In this document: positions 9,901 to 19,900 of the stretch, piece after piece
How the letters are laid out: every line of letters begins with the position of its first letter
How positions within the stretch are numbered: position 1 is the stretch's first letter
NCBI GenBank assembly: GCA_905250885.1
Contig: CAJNOQ010002075.1
Span: 1-26,464, forward strand
DNA length: 26,464 nt
Source of the DNA: Didymodactylos carnosus
Lineage: Eukaryota; Rotifera; Eurotatoria; Philodinida; Philodinidae
Direction: 5' to 3'
The notes under the pieces: generated by a model
Told to the model about the DNA's origin: nothing
Database searches by the model: none
What the model saw: only the letters and a program-made list of their open reading frames with translations
Translations under genes and position numbers: made by a program

Positions 9901-11740
9901 TGGATAAACTGTTTCGTTCGATAACCGAACCGATTCAAAACTTTCGGTTATCTGTTGTGAATCTGGTATATTTTGTCTATAAAGCTGATGTTGTTGTAGA
10001 TCCTAAAGAGGCTGAAACCCATTTCTAATGTGTTATACATTTCAGGTTAACACTTACATTTTGACGTTGATGGTATTGAGAATAATCTTCCATACCACAC
10101 TTACATTTTACTAGCTGAGAACCATCGGGAAGTGCACGGGCTGATGAATAACAACGTTCACCTTAAGCGTTTAAGAAGTATTAATAACTCAAAAATAAAT
10201 CTGCTCAAGTGCCTCCAGCATTTTTTATTTAGACCGAAATTAATTCTTGCACAAATGCTTGATTCTATACACTTATTTTTTAAACGATGTACCAGAATTA
10301 CAAATAATGATGTCATAAATGACGCAACTTTTCTTTAGTCAAGTAAAACTCCAAAGAGTGATACAAATGATTCATAATTTTGAATCTGCAGAAAAACAAA
10401 AGCAAAGTGGAATCCTTAACGTAGGGAAAGAAAAACTTTTGAGTTCACATATTTCTATAGCTCGTGAATAAGACTTAATGTATTGCATTGGTTTGACACA
10501 ATGGATATTCAAGCAGATAAGTTTAGATGTGTTGATAATCGTTTGGTAGAATAACGATCATTATTTCTATTAGAACAATGGGAAAATTCAAGCTGAAAAA
10601 TTCACCTAAAAATCAAGATGAATCATGAAATGAATATTTTTAGGCAACTTAATTAATATTTACACTAAAAACAATAATAATAACGAAATAAATATTTTGT
10701 TTGATTTGAAATATGAAGCAATGATTTTTTAAGCTAAATAAGTTTCCGAAAATTATCCTTTCAGTATAATGAAATTTCACTTTTTTTCTGTCTTTTCATT
10801 GAGTTGCGATTTTACGCAAATATTCTTTTATGTATACAGCATGAACGACATTAGCACAAAAATGTATACACTACTGGCCATACAATAGCCTTTTCAAAAG
10901 TGGTTGATATTTTTCTACACAAAAATTGTTTTTCTGCAATTTAAAAGTATTTTTAATTAAAGCAAATAACATACAAAACCAACTTCATTGAACTGGATCA
11001 AATGATGTATAAAGAAAAATTTAATAAGAAAAAATTGTGAAGTCAAAAGATCAGGTAGAACTTTTGCTCAGTCTATTTTAACTAAACGCTTTTCTTTTAA
11101 AATGTTTTTCCTTTTCGTTAAAGTAGATATATTTCAAGACGTGCGGAGTAGAAGCCTGCATGGACACTTTTTTTCTGTCCATGTTTCTCATTTTGTCCAT
11201 GGAATGTACACGTTTTTATATAATGTAACAGAGGATTTGAACGAAGTAAGAATAACAGTAGACTATATGTATATATATAGAACACCGAGATAAACACGTT
11301 TTTCTTTTTTAAATGCAGTGAAAACATGTGCCGAGAGAAACAGAAAAGAAGAAAAAAGATATAGACTCTATTCTGGTTGTTTGTTTGTTCTTTTCTTTCT
11401 TACGACCAAATATCTTATCACTAGCGTTCAACCGAATTGTTGCTTTAAAAAAAATATAAAAGTTTTTCAGTTTGTTCATGTCTATCTGTGTTCATATACA
11501 AATTAAAAAAAACCTGTTCATGCCCTACGACATGTCTATCTAATGCAGGACGCTAGTGAGGAGATAAACTCAACTAAAAACGACTGTTTTTAATCAAGAA
11601 AAAATCAAATGCCCAAAAAATACCCACTGTATTTTACAATAGTGGAGATTATCATACTCACACATTGTGTGATTGCACGACAATTTTTTTATTGGACTAT
11701 CCTTCCTATCACAATTATAGCACTGTACATTTGAAGACAT
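6903..11740 (-). CDS. RING-finger + NHL beta-propeller protein (malin/TRIM-NHL-like), 7 coding exons
   Basis: Modelled exons, 5' to 3' on the minus strand, are 11740-11662, 10161-10058, 10002-9866, 9005-8797, 8740-8658, 8090-7514 and 7339-6903. All junctions are GT-AG, phases are consistent throughout, and the product is 541 aa. Residues 7-48 form a RING-type zinc finger, C-x2-C-x11-C-x-H-x2-C-x2-C-x15-C-x-C (C7, C10, C22, H24, C27, C30, C46, C48). The acceptor at 10162-10163 was chosen because it supplies C27 and C30. Residues 50-275 are a low-complexity Q/S/P/T linker with no B-box or coiled coil. Residues 280-541 contain NHL-type blades, e.g. GQFGSPTGICTLPDDRLLVA, CLIADTTNHRLISVD and ICITDRTNK. 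Known RING-NHL proteins are E3 ubiquitin ligases that use the propeller for substrate or RNA binding; that role here is inference. The last zinc pair is C-x-C instead of the usual C-x2-C. The exon 6-7 junction is the least certain because it uses a weak acceptor at 7340-7341. Confidence 0.82.
8091..8657. other. 567-nt intron of the RING-NHL gene
   Basis: It lies between exons 8740-8658 and 8090-7514 and is bounded by GT (RC at 8656-8657) and AG (RC at 8091-8092). The sequence is purine-rich on the plus strand, and no gene is seen inside it. The minus-strand open frame 8146-8433 lacks start context and any domain. Confidence 0.6.
9141..9466. repeat. Foldback/MITE-like inverted repeat in an intron of the RING-NHL gene
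   Basis: 9141-9231 and 9377-9466 are reverse complements at roughly 80-85% by eye. Shared words include 'caccttgttgcca', 'ggaacatacgt', 'gctcaaattta' and 'agagatagaagagcga'. The spacer is about 145 nt. The element lies within the 860-nt intron 9006-9865, which suggests an insertion that enlarged the intron. No clear target duplication was found. Open frames at 9117-9344, 9199-9705 and 9286-9477 are by-products of it. Confidence 0.7.
10162..11661. other. Large first coding intron of the RING-NHL gene
   Basis: About 1.5 kb of AT-rich intron between the two halves of the RING finger. I searched the minus strand for an intermediate exon and found none that improves the RING pattern. Open frames at 11102-11506 have no support. 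A short 'catggaca...tgtccatg' hairpin lies near 11158-11185. Confidence 0.55.
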
Positions 11741-11741
11741 T
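11662..11741 (-). CDS. First coding exon of the RING-NHL gene (start codon and RING half)
   Basis: The exon opens right after a 3' splice site (ctttag, AG complement at 11742-11743) with A then ATG (11740-11738). It encodes MSSNVQCYNC...CNHTM and ends at a GTGAGT donor. A plausible leader exon ends at 11808, where a GTAAGT donor lies 66 nt upstream, so a short cis-spliced leader intron (11742-11807) is the simplest model. A trans-spliced leader using the same acceptor is also possible if this is a bdelloid rotifer, where spliced-leader trans-splicing is known. Confidence 0.75.
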
Positions 11742-11811
11742 CTAAAGTAAATAAATAATAATTAAAAAAAAACTTCTTTCCATCCAAGTAACTTGATAAA
11801 CACTTACCTAA

Positions 11812-13024
11812 TTCGTTTAACTCGAATCTCTTGCCCTTCTCTGATTGATAAAATATATTATTCTTTATGTATAAAAGATTATTTATGTGAGTAGTTGACA
11901 ACACTACAGACGATCACAATAAGTTTCTGTTTTTCGGTTACCATTAATAAAATGTATCCATGAATGTGGTTTAAATTTTGTTCCATTGGTCAAATTCGGC
12001 CATTTTTACAAATATGTATAATAGAGGCATAGACTAACTATATGATCACGTATATCCTAGAAGACAAACATAATATTTTCCGGATCAGTAGCGTGCTTGA
12101 CTAATACCTATTTATTCATAAAGGTTTATGAGCTATAGCATAAGTACTATAGGTAAGAAATAGAACAGAATCTGTAGTGAATCTTTACAGGCTTCTGATT
12201 GGTAACTATAAATCAGTAAATGAATAAATCACTGTAAAATTCAACTTCATTTTGTGGACATATTAAGACTGTCAAAGAACTTGATTTAATTGCTTCTTTG
12301 TTATTGAATCGATGTACATGATTACTCTAATCGAACGCTGAGTTTCAGAATGTTTTTAAAAATTATTATTAGTCCAGTTTTATACCTGTTCGAATCAAGA
12401 ATAACGAATGATTAACCTCACGCGTGCAAAACGAGCAAAGAATCTTTGCTTCTACATAGTATACAGAATTGGAAAAATAGTATTGAAAGAGATAAATACT
12501 AATTTGTGATTTACGTTAGTAGTGTGGATGTTTTTCTTCTTATCTTAGATTTAAGTGTGAAAAAAGTGTAGTGTAAACATAGCCTTAGACCTAAGCTTAC
12601 TCCTACTAATTTTGATTCGATATATTCTCTTCATTCTGAATTTTCTATACGTTAGATATGATGAAAAAGTAAAGAATCAAAGAGATTTGCTAACAAAAAA
12701 TGTTACACTTATACTTAGGATACTTTGAGATTGTGTTGCTAGCGTGTTAAATAAGAACTGGAATCATCGTGGATGTATTCAACTAATTTAAATTACAAAC
12801 TGGAAGCACTGTAGATTGTTATTAAATAACTGTGTAAAGAGATCGCTGAAATACAAAGTCTAAGTTGCATCTATCTATTCTACACAAATCGAGTTGTTTT
12901 GGAATTCTCAAGGTAGAACAAAAGAAAAAATTTCTGACCGTTATGACTTACAGAAATAAAAATAATACATATTTAACATGTTCGAAATCGAACAACAAAA
13001 ACAGAATAAATAATGTTTAATATA
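11812..13024. promoter_or_regulatory. Spacer between divergent genes, presumed bidirectional promoter region
   Basis: The RING-NHL gene runs leftwards from about 11.8 kb and the synaptojanin gene runs rightwards from 13413, so their promoters must lie in this interval if no further leader exons exist. The DNA is AT-rich without open frames of note. I could not identify a core promoter motif with confidence. Confidence 0.4.
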
Positions 13025-13175
13025 CAGTGACGGGTCCAGAATTCTACCGGCGGGATGGCGATTTCTGAACGATATCGTCCGAGAATATTTTTTCTAAGGA
13101 AGTCTGGTAGTGTACTTGCATTAGAATTCTATTTGCGAGGGACGCCGGACCACCGTAGTGCCAGATCCGCTACTG
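13025..13175. mobile_element. 151-bp CAGT-ended MITE or transposon-end remnant
   Basis: The segment is much GC-richer than its surroundings and has inverted termini. The left end is CAGTGACGGGTCCAG and the reverse complement of the right end is CAGTAGCGGATCTGG. CAGnGnCGGnTCnnG termini recall hAT-type elements. No 8-bp duplication is obvious, so it is old or partly deleted. It lies 240 nt upstream of the synaptojanin start codon. The short open frame 13055-13246 crosses it and is not a gene. Confidence 0.55.
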
Positions 13176-13412
13176 CGTGGCTCATTTACCTCTTCGGATC
13201 ACTGAAAGAAGGATTGACTTTACTAAATGATGGTTTGTTGAATTAACTAGATTATTGTAACTATAATCTTTTACACTTTTCGTTGCAAAAATACACCATT
13301 TGATATTTGAGAATTAAAAAATTTTCATAACACTGGACTTCATGGAATGCTTTTATATTTTAGATGGAGACTTTTTTTTTATTCTATTATGCTTAATTAA
13401 TTGAAATTATTA
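13176..13412 (+). promoter_or_regulatory. Leader region of the synaptojanin gene
   Basis: A good 3' splice site, ttttatattttag, ends at 13363, 49 nt before the start codon at 13413. It could accept a cis leader exon or a trans-spliced leader. An out-of-frame ATG directly follows it at 13364 and opens a 13-codon upstream frame (METFFF...) that ends before 13413, which could damp translation. No core promoter was recognised. Confidence 0.4.
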
Positions 13413-13917
13413 ATGTTTCCTAATACTGCAACTCCAACTGTTCCCACTCGTCCAACCCTTCCACCGATAAAAGCTTCAATATCAAGGTGGGATGTTGCCT
13501 TATTTCGTAAATCTGAACCTTTACCTCGAACGAATCAATTAGATCAACACCAACAACCATTGAATTACGGTTCATTTTACGTACAGCTACTACAACCTCA
13601 GAATAACGAAAATGAGGTGCTCTATTTTCGCTATCAAAAACATCAGGAAAAGAATAATACACATTTATATAAATTACCATTTACAGTTAGTTTTCTAAAA
13701 GATATTCTATTGTCAGCTGAAACGGCACCATTGGCAGCAACACGATTTTACAATGCTGATCAACAAGCTCTACGTACGCCATCTGACTTTTTATCATTTA
13801 TTAAAATAACTTGTTTTCTGTTTTCAGGTACACATAATACCGAACATACACCATCACTTTTGTTAAGAGCAAAAGCATTTTTGGGTATATTAGTATTGAA
13901 CAGTACAGCAACAAACA
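13413..13917 (+). CDS. SYNJ: 5' coding region of synaptojanin with a probable 54-nt stop-free intron
   Basis: The region is open throughout, but 13774-13827 looks like an intron: donor CTAC|gtacgc, tract ttgttttctgttttcag, 54 nt. Because it is a multiple of three and stop-free, both spliced (...QALRTHNTEH...) and unspliced forms stay in frame. Excision is favoured by the strong acceptor and by the length of other introns in the gene. The N-terminus is proline/threonine-rich ([12 protein letters not shown]) before the region equivalent to the start of the Sac1 fold (AFLGILVLN). Confidence 0.7.
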
Positions 13918-16900
13918 GTAAGTAAATTAATGAGTATTTACTGCTAGCAGAAATGAATAAAAATAAATATTTGAAAAAGCTTACGAGGAAACCTTTCCAG
14001 GTGTCCAACCGCTATTCTAACGAAATGCGGAAGTTTATAGGTAATCGACCATGCTGATTCCGAATATAACAGCCGTTTTGCCCCTCATCATAGACCTTTC
14101 CTAACCGGTTTCTGGAAAACTGGTTTTCTAGAAACCTTGAAAGTCCCCAAGAGGTTTTCTAAATAAATCACGACTGTAGCCCGCGAAATTCTGATTAAAA
14201 TGAGACATCTCCCAGCTCTACACGACCTTTCCTTGCAAAGTTATAGAAGTCACAAGAAATGCCCTAAATTCATCTTTCCTTCTTTCTGCAGCTCTGGGGT
14301 GACAATAAACATTTAGGGCATTTCTTGTAAATTCTATAACTTTGCAAAGAAAGGTCGTGTAGAGCTGCCACATGTCAAATTTTAATCAGAATTTCGCGGG
14401 CTACAGTCGTGACTTATTTAGAAAAACTCTTGGGGATTTTTCGAGATTTCTGGAAAACCAGTTTTCCGGAAACCGGTTAGGAAAGGCCTATGGGCAAAAA
14501 TGGCTATTATATTCGGAATCAGCATGGTCGATTACCTATAAACTACCGCATTTCGTTAGAAAAGCGGTTGGACACCTGGAAAGGTTCCCTCGTTAGACAA
14601 CAAACAATAATTATTCAGAAAAATTTAAATTATAAATATGATCAGACTCAAGTACATATGAATTGTAGATACCCTTGGTTGTGTACTTCACTTATTAAAG
14701 TGAATAAATTTCTGTTACTTTAAAGTTTTGCTTTAAAACGTTTTGTCGGTGTATTTTTAGCTGCTGAAATAATTCGTCCGTTTATGATTTTTGTTACTGA
14801 AGACGTTCGCATTGGACAATTATTTGATGCTGATATCTTTCGTAAGCTAGTTAGATCATCTATTTCTGTCTCTCAAAATTAATAATGGTTTCTCTTTATT
14901 TCAGGTATAACTCAAGTAGCAACAATATCAATGCGTGACACTCCAGATGATGAATCCTACGTTGCTGGAATTAAGTAAGTTAAGTATTAGTATTATTAAT
15001 TATTCTACTTTCATTCTCATCGTTTATTAGAAAATTATTTCAAGTTCGATGCTTTTATTACTCAGCATTTTCCGATTCAAAATCAGGTCATAATAAACGA
15101 TATTTCACTAAACCATACGATTTAACGTTGTGTGCACAACGAATGGTACAAGAACATGATTCGGATTTAAGATTTTATTGGTATGTACTAGAAAGTATAA
15201 CAAAAACCTACATAAAAGCGTATTTTTTCTCATTCAGGAATCGTGGGTTATGTTTACCTTTGCTGAAATTTGGAGTAGATGTTCGTTATTGGATACCAAA
15301 AGTTATTTGTGGTGGAATAGAAAAACATCCCTCTGATGATATGGAACTATGGCTTATTTCGAGGTTAGTTGTTTTTATTAATAATAGAGAATGTTTGTGT
15401 GTGTAAACATATATTTCTGTTTAGATTGAGCTGTGAACGAGCTGGTACACGTTTTAATGTTCGTGGCGTAAATGACGATGGTGCAGTGGCCAATTTTGTG
15501 GAAACTGAGCAAGTGAGTGGCAATTATGTCCTTGTTTTTAAGTTTTTAATTTACATATTTATCTATTTAAAGGTTGTTTTACTCCCGAAACAAAATCATT
15601 ATTCTTCATTTGTTATTGTTCGTGGTTCTATACCGCTCTTCTGGTATCAGCCTAAATTTCAGGTACAGTAATGTTTTTTTTGAATGTTAAATTTTGTTTT
15701 GTTTTATGCTGAAGGTTAGGAAATAGATTTAGAGCTTTATTTGTGAATATTTTCTGATGCGTCAATAGTAAAACGTCTGGTAGCTAAGTGTTCTTATTTT
15801 TTCTCAGATTATATATTTTTATTTGATTCAATTTTATTGTTTCAGTGTTTGTTTTTCGTGTATTAAAGTCTACCTACCACACTTTTCATTTTAGGTTGGA
15901 ACACATCGTATAGTGATCTCGAGAAGTGAAGCCCTTAGTTACAAGGCTTTTTTTCAGTAAGTTTTGTTTGTCTTAATAGTTAATAAGGATAAATTGATTG
16001 GTAAACGCCTTTTCAACATATAAACTCTCAAAAATATTCTATTTCTTGCAGACATTTCAATAATCTTTATCATCATTATGGTGATATAACTATTCTTAAT
16101 CTAGTTGAAGCCAGTAATCATGAAGGAAAGATCGGCGATGAATATAAAAAACTATTTACATTATTAGTTAAAAGTCAACAGCTAAAATCATCACATCAAC
16201 AAAACAAATCACAATCAAAAATAAAAGAAAAAGATTTCATTTGGTTTGAATATCACAAACAAAGTGGAACTGTTCGGAATTTAGCACCCGAACAAATGCT
16301 TACCCATTTATTGATTCAAAATCCACAATATTCATGTGAACAGTTGATCCAACGTTACGGCTGTTTTACGTATATGGACGAATCTGTTCAGGAGTACGAG
16401 GATATAGTCTTGTTTTTGTGACAGTATCTGTCAATATTATCCATTTAGTTTGCAAAAAGGCGTATTTCGTGTCAATTGTATTGATTGTTTGGATCGTACA
16501 AATAATGCTCAGTTAACTATTGGTATATTGGTACGTTTCTTTGTCCTCTAGTTTACCTACTTGAATTAATAATTTATTTTAATTTAAGATATTACACATA
16601 CAATTAGCATCACTGAAACGAAGACAGTCAAATTTTATAACTGAACATTTGAAAAATTTATGGATATTGAATGGTGATCACATTAGTCGAATATACACTG
16701 GTACGGGTGCAATAGGACAACGTAATAAGGTAAATAGATAGAATCAATTCTATAAAATGAAGACAAATGTGTGTATAAAGTGTTATGTTTGAAACACAAA
16801 GCATCTTTATTATTGTACGAGATACAGCAGTTTCGTTATTATTGACTAAATTTCGTAGGCAAACTTATTATATCCTATCAGTCGTGCGTGTTTATCAGTC

Positions 16901-19900
16901 ATCCTTGTCTATAGATTTTACCCTAGCTTTTTCTTATTTGAAGATAAAATTTGTCATTTTCATACTATTGTCTAGGCTAAAGATATTCAACGAACTGTTG
17001 GTCGTGCTATTCAAAATAATTTACGCGACGACGAGAAACAACAGTCAATGCAGACATTAATCTATTCGTATGCTAAAGATTCTTATTTACATGAGCGTTC
17101 AGTTGCTGCACTGTCAACACCATATGTCGTTTGTAAGTTAATGGTTTTCGTCTATTTCTCTTCAATTGTTACTAACGTTTATTTATCAATTAAATAGCTG
17201 ACGGTCTTATTCTGAGTGAAATGTTCAAGATTCGAAACACTTACGTAAAAAAGCAATCATTTCGTGTCTCAGTTGGCACTTGGAATATCAATGGTGATAA
17301 GAATCCAGCGTTAGAAAATGAGTATCCTAAAATATTAGATGCATGGATGTTAGATGGACCAGATAATGTCCTCAATGGAAAATCAGAGTTAAATAAAGGT
17401 AAATAAACTATTTCTTCTATCGTTGTCACGATTAACTCTACTCATTGAATAAAAAAAGTATCATGACCGTCTCTTTATACGATATTATTAATAAGAAAAC
17501 AATATCATCTCATTAGTAAAAGATTTTTAGATTACTTGCTCATTGTTTTATAGATATGTCAGTTTCCTGTTGAAAGCTGTTAGCTAACTAAACATTTGCA
17601 TAACAATATTTGTCTCATTTATATTAAGTTTTTGTTCATTTCTATGAACAACTATTGTGACTTCCATAATTCTTTTCATTTTTTTAAGGTTATATCAATG
17701 ATTCATATACCAAATTGATGCCCGATATAATGGCTGTTGGATTCCAAGAAATATGCGACTTAACAGCAGCAAATATGGTTTTTCAAAGGTATGAGCATCT
17801 GTGTTGATAGAATTTTTTCTGAAACTCTTCATCTATTATTCCGAAGTATCAGAGGATTTTAAGTTCATAATCAATAAAGATAGTTGAACTTTTTTAAGTG
17901 AAGTTGAAGTGACCATCTCTGATATTGAAGTTCTTTTATAGTCTTCTCTTCTCTCATGGACGTACGTACTGAAAAATGGTGGGAGAGTAGAGTAGTTTCT
18001 TACTACCAAAGATTTTCTTATTGTTAGCTTGAAACTATTTGCAAATCAATCAACGGATGTTGTGGAGCTAGTTCACAGAGAATCTGGCTAAAACAATACA
18101 CAGACAGTAGTGCTCATCAACAAAATTTTGCATAAGGAATGATCGTTATAGTCTAAGTATTTTTCAATTTTAATTAAGACTGCTGTAATAAAAGTTTTGT
18201 GTTATTCTACCATCTAATATACCTTATTTTCTCGTTGCAGTTCTGAGAATGCCAGTCGCTGGGTAAAACAAGTTCAAAATCACTTTAAAACAAATTATCC
18301 AAATGATGAATATATTTTATTGGGAGACGATCAATTGGTTGGTGTTTGTTTAGCTGTTTTTATCCGTCGAGAGTTAGTACCATATGTCAAGTAGGTGAAC
18401 AAGAAAGTCCTATTTTATACAAACTTTTAATTCTTTCACATTATTTTCAGAAATATTGGTATCGATTGTGTTAAAACAGGTCTTGGTGGAAAAATGGGCA
18501 ATAAAGGAGCCGTTGCAATTCGTTTAGTTTTACATAGCACATCAATATGTTTTGTGTGTGCTCATTTTACAGCTGGACAAAATGAATTTGTTGAACGAAA
18601 TAAAGATTATAAAACAATTATGGAAAAATTATCATTTCAACCGGTTTGTGTTTTACTTTTTTTATTAAAGAACAGATGCATTTTTAATCTAAAATAAATC
18701 GTAGCTATTTTTTTTAAATTTTTAGCCATCTCGTGCTTTATGGCACGATCACATCTTTTTTATTGGTGATTTTAATTATCGTTTAACAATTCCACGTGCT
18801 CAAGTTGAAGGTTTTTTATCTCAAAAGTTGTATAGAGAGTTACTTGAATATGATCAGCTAAAAAAAGAACATATTGATTCAAAGGTATGTTGATAATAAC
18901 CATACTTTCTGTGTCTTAAACTGCTAAATTTGTATAGGTCTTTCGTGAATTTAAAGAAGGTGAAATATTATTTCCGCCCACTTATAAGTATGATATTGGA
19001 AATGATAATTATGATACAAGTGAAAAAGCTCGCACACCATCGTATACGGATCGTGTCCTATGGAGAAGTATACCTCAACTTCGTTCAACGCAACTTTTTT
19101 ATGGTCGTGCAGAAGTTAAAACATCTGATCATCGTCCTGTTAGTGGTATATTTGATATTGAAGTAGAAATATGTGATGAATCAAAATTATATCAAGAATA
19201 TGTACAGATTTATGAACGTTTTGCACCATCTAATGGACTTGTTCTCTTTGATATGAGATCAGATGATAGAAAAGCAAATATGGATGAATTTGTTCTGTAT
19301 ATTAGAAAAAAATATGGCTTTGATTCGTATATTATAGATAAATTGTAAATTTTTCCTATTAAGAATTATTAGACCATTGATTACATATTTTTTATCTTTA
19401 GTTTTTCATTCAATAAAACACTGTTAACGTTGAATATGTTCTTTGAACATGGTGGTTATGCAAAACAAGTTAGTCTACCAGAAGAAGACCAGGTATGACA
19501 CATTGTTTTAAACACAAGAAAGATATCAGATGTTATTTTAATGAGTGGTTTAAAAATTTTTATTTTACAATTATCTATTCCTCTTTTTTAGTTACCAAAC
19601 GGTGCCTATTTCAAAAAACGTCTACCTGTCGAAGATAAACAGTTTGCTATTGCACAGAAATTGAATTTGTTATTTTCCAATGTAGACGAAACAATGTATC
19701 CTGAATCCATTGAACAGTAAGCTAAAGTGGAGAAAAATGTTTCGTAAAATGAACGCGCTTGTTTACTTTATAGCTCCTGCGATCGAGTTATCTCTTTTTC
19801 AGCAAAAAAGAACTACAGCGAAAAAAATTTTGATATTTTGATTCTATCAAGTTTATATTGCATTTTACGTGTTCCGTTTACAACGTATTTCAAATGCTTA

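Noticed and set aside
10141..10142. Alternative acceptor (catcag) for RING-NHL exon 2
   Set aside because: It keeps the phase but deletes C27 and C30 of the RING pattern; the acceptor 21 nt upstream restores CNHTMCERC.
9795..10338. Plus-strand open frames in this interval
   Set aside because: They are antisense to RING-NHL exons 10161-10058 and 10002-9866, which have consistent phases and splice sites.
14372..14723. Open frames in the synaptojanin intron
   Set aside because: They lie in the right arm of the 13984-14592 palindrome, with no splice phase joining them to neighbouring exons.
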